A DNA stretch of 64,000 nucleotides from Halorussus limi (GCF_023238205.1 NZ_CP096659.1:1727626-1791625); one strand, 5' to 3'; counted from the stretch's first letter, positions 46,407 through 55,668 are shown. Notes: generated from the letters alone by a model not told the origin. Numbers and translations are program-made.

Positions 46407-47347
46407 AACTGGCTATTCTCGGCGCGGGCGCGGTCGGCCGGTCGGTCGCGGAACTCGCGGGCGAGTACGGCCACGAGGTCACGGCGCTGGCCGACTCGAC
46501 CAGTGCTGCAGTGGACCCGGGGGGAATCGACGTGGCGGACGCGCTCGCGGAGAAGGACGAGACCGGTCGCGTCGGGTCGGCCGCGCCCGCGGACGCGCTC
46601 GACGCCGAGTACGACGCGCTGGTCGAGGCGACTCCGACGACGCTCGGCGACGCCGAACCCGGATTCGGACACGTCCGCGCGGCGCTCGAAGCCGACCGCC
46701 ACGTCGTGCTGGCGAACAAGGGACCGGTCGCCGAGCGCTACACCGACCTCCGGGAACTGGAGCGCGAGAGCGAAGGGTCGGTCAAGTTCGAGGCGACGGT
46801 CGGGGGCGCGATTCCGGTCCTCTCGACCGTCGAGAGCTACGGCCCCGACACCATCTCGGCCGCGCGCGGGGTCCTCAACGGGACCGCGAACTTCGTCCTC
46901 TCGCGAATGGCGGCCGAGGGACTGGGTTACGAACACGTCCTCGCCGAGGCCCAAGACCTCGGCGTCGCCGAGGCCGACCCCTCGTTCGACGTGAACGGGA
47001 CCGACGCGGCGCTCAAGTGCGTGATTCTGGCGAACGTCCTCGGCGACCGGGAGTACTCGCTCGACGACGCCGAGGTCGAGGGCATCGCGGAACTGCCGGG
47101 CAACGCGCTCGAACTCGCGGCCGAAGACGGCCGAACGGTCCGACTCATCGGCGAGGCGACGCCCGACGGCGTCCGAGTCGGCCCGCGACTCGTCCCCGAG
47201 AACGGCACGCTCGCGGTCTCGGGCACGCGCAACATCGTGCAACTGGAGACCGAACACGCGGGCCGACTCAACCTGAGCGGACGCGGCGCGGGCGGTCCGG
47301 AAACCGCGACCGCGGTTCTCGCGGACGTGAACCGACTCGAGCACTGA
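46403..47347 (+). CDS. hom: homoserine dehydrogenase
   Basis: A 314-residue enzyme starting at GTG 46403. ILGAGAVGRSVAELAG is the NAD(P) loop, VVLANKGPVAE and GGAIPVLSTV follow, GTANFVLSRM and DPSFDVNGTDAALK carry the catalytic residues. It reduces aspartate semialdehyde to homoserine for threonine and methionine synthesis. The C-terminal ACT domain of many homologues is missing; the upstream overlapping gene provides it as a separate chain. Confidence 0.93.
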   Translation: MKLAILGAGAVGRSVAELAGEYGHEVTALADSTSAAVDPGGIDVADALAEKDETGRVGSAAPADALDAEYDALVEATPTTLGDAEPGFGHVRAALEADRHVVLANKGPVAERYTDLRELERESEGSVKFEATVGGAIPVLSTVESYGPDTISAARGVLNGTANFVLSRMAAEGLGYEHVLAEAQDLGVAEADPSFDVNGTDAALKCVILANVLGDREYSLDDAEVEGIAELPGNALELAAEDGRTVRLIGEATPDGVRVGPRLVPENGTLAVSGTRNIVQLETEHAGRLNLSGRGAGGPETATAVLADVNRLEH

Positions 47348-47471
47348 GACGACCGGCCGAGACTACGCGTTCTGTCCCGTTCGTTTCTCCGGCGTCAGCG
47401 GAAAATCGTGTGATGGTCTACCAATAACCGCGGGACGGCGGCGGGGTGGACAGCGTACCGTATCGAAATGG

Positions 47472-47477
47472 TTTTAA
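47472..47477 (+). promoter_or_regulatory. TATA-like box of tef1a
   Basis: TTTTAA lies about 51-56 bases before ATG 47528, implying a leader of about 25 bases for the EF-1alpha/S10 message. Confidence 0.5.
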
Positions 47478-47527
47478 CTGCTTCTGCCAAAAGATACCGA
47501 CAGAGCGCGTCTGCGCGTGAGATACAA

Positions 47528-48796
47528 ATGAGCGAAGACAAACCGCACCAGAACTTGGCCATCATCGGCCACGTTGACCACGGGAAGAGTACGTTGGTCG
47601 GGCGACTCCTCTACGAGACGGGGAGCGTACCCGAGCACGTCATCGAACAGCACAAAGAAGAGGCCGAGGAGAAGGGCAAGGGCGGCTTCGAGTTCGCCTA
47701 CGTCATGGACAACCTCGCCGAAGAGCGCGAACGCGGTGTCACCATCGACATCGCCCACCAGGAGTTCGACACCGACGAGTACTACTTCACTATCGTCGAC
47801 TGTCCGGGCCACCGCGACTTCGTCAAGAACATGATTACGGGCGCGTCCCAGGCGGACAACGCCGTCCTCGTCGTCGCCGCCGACGACGGTGTCGCGCCCC
47901 AGACCCAGGAGCACGTGTTCCTGGCCCGCACCCTCGGTATCAACGAACTCATCGTCGGCGTCAACAAGATGGACGTCGTCGACTACCAGGAGTCCACCTA
48001 CAAGGAGGTCGTCTCCGAGGTCGAGGACCTGCTGAACCAGGTCCAGTTCGGCACCGAGGACGCGAGCTTCATCCCGATTTCGGCCTTCGAGGGCGACAAC
48101 ATCGCCGAGGAGTCCGACAACACCGACTGGTACGACGGCGAGATTCTCCTCGAGGCCCTCAACGGCCTCGAAGAGCCCGAGCCGCCGACGAACGCCGACC
48201 TGCGCCTCCCGATTCAGGACGTCTACACGATTTCCGGAATCGGTACCGTCCCGGTCGGACGTATCGAGACGGGTATCCTCAACACCGGAGACAACGTCTC
48301 CTTCCAGCCCAGCGACGTGGGCGGCGAGGTCAAGACCATCGAGATGCACCACGAGGAGGTCCCGCAGGCCGAACCCGGTGACAACGTCGGATTCAACGTC
48401 CGCGGCATCGGTAAGGACGACATCCGCCGTGGCGACGTCTGTGGTCCCGCCGACGACCCGCCGTCGGTCGCCGAGACGTTCCAGGCCCAGATCGTCGTGA
48501 TGCAGCACCCGAGCGTCATCACGGACGGTTACACGCCGGTCTTCCACGCCCACACGGCACAGGTCGCGTGTACCATCGAATCCATCGACAAGAAGATGGA
48601 CCCCTCGTCGGGCGAGGTCGCCGAGGAGAACCCCGACTTCATCCAGTCCGGCGACGCCGCGGTCGTCACGGTCCGACCGCAGAAGCCGCTCAGCATCGAG
48701 CCGTCGTCCGAGATTCCGGAACTCGGCAGCTTCGCCATCCGCGACATGGGTCAGACCATCGCGGCTGGCAAGGTCCTCAGCGTCAACGAGCCATAA
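47528..48796 (+). CDS. tef1a: translation elongation factor EF-1alpha
   Basis: A 422-residue GTPase with [36 protein letters not shown] and NKMD. It delivers aminoacyl-tRNA to the ribosome. It is followed after three bases by rps10, the standard haloarchaeal pair. Confidence 0.97.
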   Translation: MSEDKPHQNLAIIGHVDHGKSTLVGRLLYETGSVPEHVIEQHKEEAEEKGKGGFEFAYVMDNLAEERERGVTIDIAHQEFDTDEYYFTIVDCPGHRDFVKNMITGASQADNAVLVVAADDGVAPQTQEHVFLARTLGINELIVGVNKMDVVDYQESTYKEVVSEVEDLLNQVQFGTEDASFIPISAFEGDNIAEESDNTDWYDGEILLEALNGLEEPEPPTNADLRLPIQDVYTISGIGTVPVGRIETGILNTGDNVSFQPSDVGGEVKTIEMHHEEVPQAEPGDNVGFNVRGIGKDDIRRGDVCGPADDPPSVAETFQAQIVVMQHPSVITDGYTPVFHAHTAQVACTIESIDKKMDPSSGEVAEENPDFIQSGDAAVVTVRPQKPLSIEPSSEIPELGSFAIRDMGQTIAAGKVLSVNEP

Positions 48797-48799
48797 CGC

Positions 48800-49108
48800 A
48801 TGCAGCAAGCACGCGTCCGACTGGCGGGAACCAGTCCCGAAGACCTCGACGACATCTGTGACGACGTTCGCGAAATCGCGAACAAGACGGGTGTCTCGCT
48901 GTCGGGACCCATCCCGCTTCCGACCAAGACGCTGGAAGTACCCACCCGCAAGTCCCCCGACGGTGAGGGGACCGCGACGTGGGAACACTGGGAGATGCGC
49001 GTCCACAAGCGTCTCATCGACATCGACGCCGACGAACGCGCGCTCCGGCAGCTCATGCGGATTCAGGTTCCGAACGACGTGAGCATCGAGATCGTCCTCG
49101 AGGACTGA
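48800..49108 (+). CDS. rps10: small-subunit ribosomal protein S10 (uS10)
   Basis: A 102-residue S10 with [37 protein letters not shown] and [19 protein letters not shown]. Co-transcribed with tef1a. The following ~230 bases hold no gene. Confidence 0.97.
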   Translation: MQQARVRLAGTSPEDLDDICDDVREIANKTGVSLSGPIPLPTKTLEVPTRKSPDGEGTATWEHWEMRVHKRLIDIDADERALRQLMRIQVPNDVSIEIVLED

Positions 49109-49341
49109 GGGTCGGGCCGTTCCGGTCCTGTCAGTTCGAGGGTTCGCACTCGACCCCGCCGCTCGACCGGCGGAAACTTCTCCATTTCTTCGCTACGCAT
49201 AGCCGCGCACGCGCGACGCTCCCCGGTCTTTTTGACCGCGTCGGACGTACGGACGTGCGTGCGACGGCGGACGCAAGCGGACTCGAACGGTGTCGCAGTA
49301 CCGAACAGTGGCCGGTCTCGCCTCCGCGGAGGCGGTCGGTC

Positions 49342-49968
49342 GTGAGCTACGAGTACGGCGACCCCGCGTCGGCCGAGCGCGAGTCGTCGGGGTGGCTCGT
49401 CCGGAGCCCGACGCTCCAGACGCTCGTCGTCTTCCTCCTGGTCTTCGCGGTCCAGTCGGTCGTGGGACTGGTCTCACGGCGCCTCGCTATCGGTCTGTTC
49501 GCGCTCGGTCCCTCGGTCTCTGCCAAGCCGTGGACGCTCCTCGTGAGCGTCTACGCCCACGCGGGCGTCGGCCACCTCGTCTCGAACGCGGTCGTCCTCG
49601 TTCTGGTCGGACTCGCGGTCGAGCGCGTGACGACCGCGTGGCGGTTCCACCTGTTCTTCGCGTCGGTCGGAATGGCCGCCGGACTGGCGCAGGTCGCCGT
49701 CTCGGGTCTCGTCGGCCGCGCGAGCGTGGTCCTCGGCGCGAGCGGCGCCGTGTTCGGACTGCTGGGTTACCTGCTCGCCGGGAACCCGGTCACCGACGCG
49801 GTCCTCGGTCGCCTCCCTCTGAGCGGTCGGTCGCGCGCCGCGCTCCTGCTCGCGTTGGCCGGCGTCGTGACCCTGTTCACGGCGTCTCCCGGCGTGGCGC
49901 TGGTGGCCCACTTCGCCGGGTTCGCGCTCGGCGCATTGTCCGGGCGCGCACGACTGCTCGGCGCGTGA
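49342..49968 (+). CDS. rhomboid family intramembrane serine protease, second copy
   Basis: A 208-residue membrane protein starting at GTG 49342 with six helices. HAGVGHLVSNAVV has the His/Asn motif, GASGAVFGLLGY is the GxSG motif, and VAHFAGFALGAL carries the catalytic histidine. It is smaller than the rhomboid at 12.97 kb and has no extra domain. Upstream, longer in-frame codons look arginine/histidine-rich and are unlikely to be coding. Confidence 0.9.
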   Translation: MSYEYGDPASAERESSGWLVRSPTLQTLVVFLLVFAVQSVVGLVSRRLAIGLFALGPSVSAKPWTLLVSVYAHAGVGHLVSNAVVLVLVGLAVERVTTAWRFHLFFASVGMAAGLAQVAVSGLVGRASVVLGASGAVFGLLGYLLAGNPVTDAVLGRLPLSGRSRAALLLALAGVVTLFTASPGVALVAHFAGFALGALSGRARLLGA

Positions 49969-50080
49969 CGCGTCGGCTGTCTCGACCTGCCCGTGAAGGC
50001 GTGGCGGGACACCCACCGCCACGCCCGGTCCGAAACATAAGGTTCTAATAAGTGGGCGCGCTACGAATTACTGCGTTCGA

Positions 50081-50152
50081 GGGCTCGTAGATCAGCGGTA
50101 GATCGCTTCCTTCGCAAGGAAGAGGCCCTGGGTTCAAATCCCAGCGAGTCCA
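50081..50152 (+). tRNA. tRNA-Ala (anticodon CGC), island boundary
   Basis: Acceptor GGGCTCG/CGAGTCC (one G-T pair), anticodon loop CTTCGCA with CGC, T-arm GGTTCAAATCC, discriminator A. Base composition drops sharply right after the gene, so its 3' end is the likely integration site of the downstream island. No second copy of the 3' end is found inside the window. Confidence 0.95.
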
Positions 50153-51184
50153 TCCCGAGGCCGACCTTTTCCGAATGACCAGACGGCGTGGGGTCATTTA
50201 TACCATCCCTTGGTGCTGAGCACCCGATTTGAAGCCGTGTGTCGGCACCATTCGCCGTCTCGTAGTGAATCCGTCGCATCTGTACCAGCCTCCCCTACAG
50301 AGGTTGCGAATAGTGAGGTGTTTCGCCGAAACCAAAAGGTTTCACGTTGCGCATCTTTTTTGCCGATGTCTTTCACTACCAACGGGTTCTTGCAGGAGGA
50401 AGTTAGGCCGCCTCACTGTCTAATTCCAGTTATGGTTGACACCGAAGTGGCATGTGGTCATTCCTGAATTCTGTCCCAGTACGCAAGCTCGTAAGCTCGT
50501 TTTGGAGCTGTACCAGCCCACGCTGAAAGCCATATCAAGGGAAGGCGGGCGAAGGCTAAAACCGTGAGAGACGCCTCTCAAGTCAGTCGCGACTAAGGTC
50601 AACGGCTCTGGTGGCATGGGGGCCCCGTAGTGCCGGAAACGAAACTCTTGCCTCACTTCTGGACTTCCGATGATTTATCTACTAGTAATTGAGTACTTGA
50701 AATGAAAGTAACATTTCTCCGCCCGTTGCGGATGGAAGATTGTCAATCACGTCCTTCAGCGTGAGGCTGACATAAGCGATGAGCGCCAAGATGGCCGGAG
50801 ACGCTACGCCGCAAGTTGCAAACACGCCGCTTAGACAGTTGGAAGTGAGTATCTCCTTTGTCTGAAGTAGTTTAGGATTCGGTTCTCCGATTCGCAGTTA
50901 TCCCCTCATAAAGAATTGCATTGACGCTGTACCCTTAAGCAAGATCAATAGCACGTCTGAACCGTCTCTTACATCAGCATTGTATGACTACAGACGTTTG
51001 TCCGAACGGGACCGATGTCGCCCGGAACATTTCTCAATTATATATAATACCTCTAAATCGGGTTTGACAGGAATACAGACACTCCTCCTCCATATCGACC
51101 TACCGCCAGAGATCACGATCAGTTGAAGGAGCAGTCTGTAAGTTAGCTACATCGGAATCTCGACAGACTGCTAATCATACATTA
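50153..51184. other. 1-kb gene-free entry region of the island
   Basis: I find no convincing gene. Short frames (for example a 27-codon one at 50983) look like chance or relics. Visible structures are small hairpins, for example TGAGAG/CTCTCA near 50563-50580, and a very AT-rich patch near 51036-51048 (AATTATATATAAT). The stretch may hold decayed genes. Confidence 0.5.
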
Positions 51185-51191
51185 TTTATAT
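51185..51191 (+). promoter_or_regulatory. TATA box of the four-gene operon
   Basis: TTTATAT lies 22-28 bases before ATG 51213, predicting a leaderless first gene. No other good promoter is seen inside the operon. Confidence 0.65.
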
Positions 51192-51212
51192 CAAGAGCGA
51201 CAGTGACGAATA

Positions 51213-51608
51213 ATGAGTCAAGTAGAGACTGGAGAAGGAGAGGTGGAATCTGACCCAGAGGATCAAGATTCCGATGAGGAAGACGAGAGTTTTCAACCAA
51301 TCGAAACGACAACTCTTCGGGATATGCTTCGCGAGGAATCTGAGCTTCAGGTTGGGGAAGATGCACGAGATGAGATGATTTTGAAACTCAATCAACTAAT
51401 CATCCAAATGTGGGCTAGCTCTGTTGATGTTGCGAAAAGAGATAACCGAGAAACTGTCAAAGCAAGAGATGTAGAAGATGCCTACCAGCAACTTCTAAAG
51501 CCACATAATCTATTACATCAAGCTATTTCTCAAGTAGACGAAATCCAATGGCGGCTGGAGGAAGTTGCCGGAGACTCCCCGTTTTCCACAGATATTGGTG
51601 AAGAATGA
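51213..51608 (+). CDS. histone-fold protein with acidic N-terminal tail (island operon gene 1)
   Basis: A 131-residue protein. Residues 1-28 are mostly D/E/S. Residues ~33-96 align without gaps to archaeal histones of the HMfB type: QVGEDARDEM matches the helix-2 start of histones, and NRETVKARDVEDAYQQL matches the loop-2/helix-3 signature (R79, T81, K83, D86). A C-terminal helix follows (LLHQAISQVDEIQWRLEEV). Most haloarchaeal histones are fused doublets, so this single fold in a mobile context is unusual. It may bind DNA or bridge proteins. Its stop overlaps the next start (ATGA). Confidence 0.72.
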   Translation: MSQVETGEGEVESDPEDQDSDEEDESFQPIETTTLRDMLREESELQVGEDARDEMILKLNQLIIQMWASSVDVAKRDNRETVKARDVEDAYQQLLKPHNLLHQAISQVDEIQWRLEEVAGDSPFSTDIGEE

Positions 51609-52312
51609 CAAAAAATAAATTCTTCCTTCGGGAGGAATACACTCAACAAGAGAAAGAGAATCGAATTCGGGCTGAAGAGTTCACCGTTGATAACCCACCA
51701 GTACTGAATATTCTCAGCGGGACGAGACTCACTCCTGATGACGTCCACGATATGGGCCGTGAGGAGTTTCTTAATATTATCCGAGAAGATATTTCCAAGG
51801 AACGGTACGATGAGTTTATCGATAAGATGTTTGAAGATTATGGAAGAGATGGTGACCGATTTAATCAGCAATTATTCTTTATCCCGCCAAGTGCCGATTT
51901 AGATGGTCTCGGGGATAGTTTGAGCAAGTTCACCGATGGGCCACTTGAGAAGCCCTTTGACTTCATTTTGACTCAACCACTCTACTTGAATGAAATTGAT
52001 ATAAAAGAGAACACTATCGATTTGAGATTCAATACTGCAACACACATTGAGGAATATGAGTCTGATGAGGAAATCCCAATTACCGTCATGGACGAAGACG
52101 GAAATCTAGTTCAAAAAATCCCGGAAGATCAGAAAGTGAGTATCCCGACCAAACGTCGGGTAGAGGCAAGGATTTACAAAAACGAGAGAATCATTTCCGT
52201 CTCTAACTCAGAGGTACCTTCCCGACTTCAAACAGAGATTTTCAATATTATTCTAGCGGTGATTAATGATAGTCCGGAAATTAAAGATTCGGAGGAGGTG
52301 GACGATGACTAA
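51605..52312 (+). CDS. unknown protein (island operon gene 2)
   Basis: A 235-residue soluble protein, charged, with no signal or membrane helix. A helical first half (REEFLNIIREDISKERYDEF) is followed by a beta-rich second half (NTIDLRFNTATHIEEYESDE). No known motif, nucleotide site or catalytic pattern is visible. Start and stop both overlap neighbouring genes, so it is translated in step with genes 1 and 3. Confidence 0.75.
   Translation: MTKNKFFLREEYTQQEKENRIRAEEFTVDNPPVLNILSGTRLTPDDVHDMGREEFLNIIREDISKERYDEFIDKMFEDYGRDGDRFNQQLFFIPPSADLDGLGDSLSKFTDGPLEKPFDFILTQPLYLNEIDIKENTIDLRFNTATHIEEYESDEEIPITVMDEDGNLVQKIPEDQKVSIPTKRRVEARIYKNERIISVSNSEVPSRLQTEIFNIILAVINDSPEIKDSEEVDDD
52291..52300 (+). 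promoter_or_regulatory. strong Shine-Dalgarno site for operon gene 3
   Basis: GGAGGAGGTG sits four bases before ATG 52305, complementary to the 16S rRNA 3' end. It supports that start over the ATG at 52314. Confidence 0.75.
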
Positions 52313-53117
52313 TATGTCCTTGAATCTAAAAGGGATGGAATTGCTAGCCATACAGTATTTGCTCGATGGCAAGAACTCTGCGTATGGCTATAAATTCGAA
52401 CTCGTAGGGTTAGATAAAGCAGACTTTTCTGGGTCTCGCGACGAGCAAATGTTGGATACCAGACTAGTGCAAGAGGCCGAAGAAGCAGGTAATCTGCGAA
52501 AGGTAAAGTTCTATGTTACGCATGAGGATTCGCCAAAGCGAACCCGTGCAATACAGCTCAACTTCTTTGAAGATGGTCACGTAACGTCTACAAGTGAAGT
52601 AAGGCCTAGCGAATTTGACGAAATCGTAAATGCAATTTCAATTGCAAAATCATATTCACCCTACCTAAATTCACTAAATGACCTTCTCAAAGATTACATT
52701 CATGAACTCGAGCTAGATGCCCAGAGAAAGAAGCATAAAAAGAGAGTAAATCATGCTTTTGACGAACTGTTGTCGTCTGAACTCGATATCTCTAATGATG
52801 CTGTCATAGAAAGCCACATGCATAAAATGATATTCGCGAATATTGGAATCCACCTCTACGAAATTGCAAGAGAACAAGAAGATCTTGTCTTTGATGATGA
52901 CTCGGTGCCGTACTTTTGGCCTGATAAAGTGAAGGAGTTCTTCACTCTGTATGCACAGTATAATATTCCCGAAGTCGGGGAAAGGGAGTATATGTTTATG
53001 GCTTCTAAACTAAAGCAAATAATAGATGAATGGGTCGAGAAGGATGACTCCGAAACACTGAACGGTGCTATGGGACTACTCCAAACCTTCATTGAGAAGT
53101 ATGATCTCCAGAGTTGA
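52305..53117 (+). CDS. unknown mostly helical protein (island operon gene 3)
   Basis: A 270-residue soluble protein. Residues ~1-110 look beta-rich (RKVKFYVTHEDSPKRTRAIQ); residues ~115-270 are strongly helical with a coiled-coil-like LDAQRKKHKKRVNHAFDELL. No motif recognised. The start overlaps gene 2 by eight bases and its end overlaps gene 4 by 17 bases. Confidence 0.75.
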   Translation: MTNMSLNLKGMELLAIQYLLDGKNSAYGYKFELVGLDKADFSGSRDEQMLDTRLVQEAEEAGNLRKVKFYVTHEDSPKRTRAIQLNFFEDGHVTSTSEVRPSEFDEIVNAISIAKSYSPYLNSLNDLLKDYIHELELDAQRKKHKKRVNHAFDELLSSELDISNDAVIESHMHKMIFANIGIHLYEIAREQEDLVFDDDSVPYFWPDKVKEFFTLYAQYNIPEVGEREYMFMASKLKQIIDEWVEKDDSETLNGAMGLLQTFIEKYDLQS

Positions 53118-54345
53118 AGCTGATGTACTGGATAACTGCATATCGGAGGTCTCGGTAGAGGTCCAACTAAAGAAGCAGTACTTCACAAAAGAAGAGATTC
53201 AAGCTTACGCCCCCGACTCTGAGCGGTTCGACTTTAATTCGTTTAAGACATATCTTCATACGAAAGAGACGTCTTGGTGCTCGGACTGCGGTGAATCATT
53301 CGGTATCTGTAACCATGACGATGCAAAGCGAGTCAAGAAGACTGTACATACGTTAAATCCGAAAGCAATTGCTTCAGAGACCATTGATTCAGCGCGTCGT
53401 GGGGGGCCTCTTGAAAACGTAGAAGAGAAAGCACCCATAGACGGGGTATACCGGGTTAAGATAGATTTTGGCGAGCGGCGAGTAGTTTTCGAATTTTTCT
53501 GTGAGCGCCAGAACTACTTGGATAGTAATCTTGACCCATTTGATTTGGAGTTTCCAGTGCTCATACGAGACTTTGCAGTCGATAAGTACTCGGAACATCA
53601 ATTCATCTGGCGAGAACTACTCTCAGAGGAGTTCCGCGGGAAGTTACTCGGCCAGGTGTCCGCAATCAAAAATAAGACAACTGCGGTCTTCGCTGAGTAT
53701 GACGAGGAGTTCGTTAGCAATCATCGAACCGAGATAAAAACGGCTATTCGAGACTACTTTGAAAGGTCAGGCTACGAACCGTATACTGAAGTAGCTGATA
53801 AATGTCCTGAGATCGAGCAGTACGGGATTAAAGCAGAGTATGCAGATTATGTCTGTCTCCCGAAAACAGGATTAGACGAAAAAATCCTAATCACGCATGG
53901 AGAAGAGCGTGATAGTGGTTGGTACATTCAGAGATTTGTTGACGGCAATTTATCCTCAGTAGAAGAGGAAGAGATATTCGAGGATCTATCCCAACAACTC
54001 GATGAGAAAATCAGGTACTATAAACGGATTTCTAAACAATTGAGCACCTCTTCACAATATATGCGAAGTATTGCGGGGTTAGTAGTTGTCATTACAACAC
54101 TATTAGCAGTCGTTAATTTCGGAGAAATCACCTCTCTTGTTCAAGATTATATCGAGATCGGCCAGTATAGTAGTGTCATTAGTATCCTGCTGCTCGGTAC
54201 TAATACTATATTGAGCATCGTTCTGGTAGTCATGCTTTTCTCGCCATATATTCGAGAGAAAGCATTTAGCTGGAAGATGTACCCTATCGGCTCCTCGAAG
54301 AGCCGATTCAAATTCCTTCGACACCATAGTTTTGGGATAGAATAG
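53101..54345 (+). CDS. zinc-finger protein with two C-terminal membrane helices (island operon gene 4)
   Basis: A 414-residue protein starting at ATG 53101. A putative zinc site is at ~60-72 (WCSDCGESFGICNHDD, Cys4/His). A long soluble middle follows, then a short coiled-coil-like stretch (LDEKIRYYKRISKQL). Two helices lie at ~332-352 (SIAGLVVVITTLLAVVNF) and ~365-392 (SVISILLLGTNTILSIVLVV). This tail-anchored layout is common for defence effectors acting at the membrane, but no known effector domain is recognised. Confidence 0.78.
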   Translation: MISRVEADVLDNCISEVSVEVQLKKQYFTKEEIQAYAPDSERFDFNSFKTYLHTKETSWCSDCGESFGICNHDDAKRVKKTVHTLNPKAIASETIDSARRGGPLENVEEKAPIDGVYRVKIDFGERRVVFEFFCERQNYLDSNLDPFDLEFPVLIRDFAVDKYSEHQFIWRELLSEEFRGKLLGQVSAIKNKTTAVFAEYDEEFVSNHRTEIKTAIRDYFERSGYEPYTEVADKCPEIEQYGIKAEYADYVCLPKTGLDEKILITHGEERDSGWYIQRFVDGNLSSVEEEEIFEDLSQQLDEKIRYYKRISKQLSTSSQYMRSIAGLVVVITTLLAVVNFGEITSLVQDYIEIGQYSSVISILLLGTNTILSIVLVVMLFSPYIREKAFSWKMYPIGSSKSRFKFLRHHSFGIE

Positions 54346-54460
54346 ACGTTTTGGTTGTTTTCCCGTCTCGCAATACGACTATTGCAGGAGCCGATATTTC
54401 TGATTCACTTCCACTCTCCTTGGCTCGCCTTTACAATCGCTTCTACCGTGACCTATCTCC

Positions 54461-54664
54461 ATGCCTCGAGTCGCCGTCATCCTACGACTCCTCGACCAAG
54501 AACCAATGTCCGTCTACGAGCTCGGCGACTACACCGGCATCCCGCTCGACAATCTCGACGACACCCTCACGTACATGGAAGGGTTCGGCATGGTCGACCA
54601 TCGGCAAGGCTACTGGGTGTGCCCCGATCGACTTGACCCCGCCCGTGCCACCAGAAGCGGCTGA
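54461..54664 (+). CDS. small winged-helix protein
   Basis: A 67-residue protein that is nearly all winged helix: VILRLLDQEPMSVYELGDYT, then IPLDNLDDTLTYMEGFGMVD and the wing HRQGYWVCPDR. It is probably a DNA-binding regulator of the MarR/ArsR-like kind. It is GC-richer than the operon just before it. CTTTACAATC about 25-33 bases upstream is a possible promoter box. Confidence 0.75.
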   Translation: MPRVAVILRLLDQEPMSVYELGDYTGIPLDNLDDTLTYMEGFGMVDHRQGYWVCPDRLDPARATRSG

Positions 54665-54742
54665 ATCAGACGTTGCTGGTGGCATATGGCTCGTCTGGGT
54701 ATGCCCAAAGGCTATGGTTGGGAGCGTGGTACGATTGTGGCG

Positions 54743-54862
54743 GAGTTGCTGGTAGGCTCAGCAACTTCATTGCTCGACCGTTCTCCACGGTCGAGAACAC
54801 TCCGTTCCACGCCTTTCAGGGAAAGGGACTTGCATCTATACGTACACGCACGGCCGTACGTA
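54743..54862. other. three successive hairpins (possible structured RNA or site)
   Basis: Within about 120 noncoding bases lie GTTGCT/AGCAAC (54745-54765), CTCGACCG/CGGTCGAG (54773-54795) and TACGTAC/GTACGTA (54839-54862). Loops are 9, 7 and 10 bases. No gene is present between 54665 and 54924. The structures could be a small RNA, a recombination site or terminators between convergent genes. Confidence 0.5.
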
Positions 54863-54924
54863 CATACACGAGCACGACAATTGATACTAAACGGCGTCGC
54901 GTGTCCCAGACAGAACTGAACAGA

Positions 54925-55668
54925 TCAGATTGCCAGAGAGTTCCCGTTCACCCTGAGCCATTCACGGCGATCCTCGTAGTCGGGAATAAGAGCACCAACC
55001 GTATTCCAGAACGCACCTGAGTGTTCATCATGCACTGAGTGGGCCAATTCGTGAACGAGAACGTAATCTTGGATCCGAACAGGTGCGAAGATCAACCGCC
55101 AATTGAGACGAACGGTTTCGTTGTCGTACTCACCCCACCGACCGTCGATTTCCCCGACCCATACTGGCACATCGTCAAGCCCCAATCGCGATTCAAAACG
55201 TGACGCTCGGTCCGGGAGTTCTTCCTCAGCACGCTGGATAAACCAGTCGACGACCGCTTGGTGCTTTCGACGAACGCTCACGTCGTCCACGTCTCCGTCA
55301 AAGTGGTGGACGCGAAGGGTGAACGTCTGCTCATCGAACGACAACGTCGGCTCGGGAACATCCGCCTCAACGACTTCCAACGGATACTGTCGTCCCCGGT
55401 ACTGGAGTTTCTCCCCACTCATGTACTCCTTCGGATACGGCGGCCCTTCTTGCTCTTTTAGCCCGTAGAGTTTCTGAAGCAGCCACTCCTGGCGAGACTC
55501 AAGTACCTCCTCCACATCCGCGACCGTCGCAGTCATCGGGGCCGTAACGGTCAGCTCCATGGACTTGTCGATCGATAGTTCCATCGTCTCCCGCTTTTCG
55601 GACCAATCAATCGTGTATGGAACGACCGTCTGACCAATATGATACCGACGTTGTAAGCGTTCACTCAT
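54925..55668 (-). CDS. YgjP-like metallopeptidase (M48/DUF45) of the restriction operon
   Basis: A 247-residue protein. The zinc motif HELAHSVHDEHSGAFW carries HExxH and the third histidine. Residues before it contain the conserved RWGEYDNETVRLNWRLIF. YgjP-like proteins often sit with type I restriction genes; their role there is unproven. Its ATG overlaps the hsdR stop by four bases, so it is the last gene of the hsd operon. Confidence 0.9.
   Translation of the reverse strand: MSERLQRRYHIGQTVVPYTIDWSEKRETMELSIDKSMELTVTAPMTATVADVEEVLESRQEWLLQKLYGLKEQEGPPYPKEYMSGEKLQYRGRQYPLEVVEADVPEPTLSFDEQTFTLRVHHFDGDVDDVSVRRKHQAVVDWFIQRAEEELPDRASRFESRLGLDDVPVWVGEIDGRWGEYDNETVRLNWRLIFAPVRIQDYVLVHELAHSVHDEHSGAFWNTVGALIPDYEDRREWLRVNGNSLAI

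Noticed and set aside
50560..50700. Possible 3' relic of an IS200/IS605-type transposase gene.
   Set aside because: Short translated pieces looked vaguely similar, but no catalytic motif or terminal structure can be shown.
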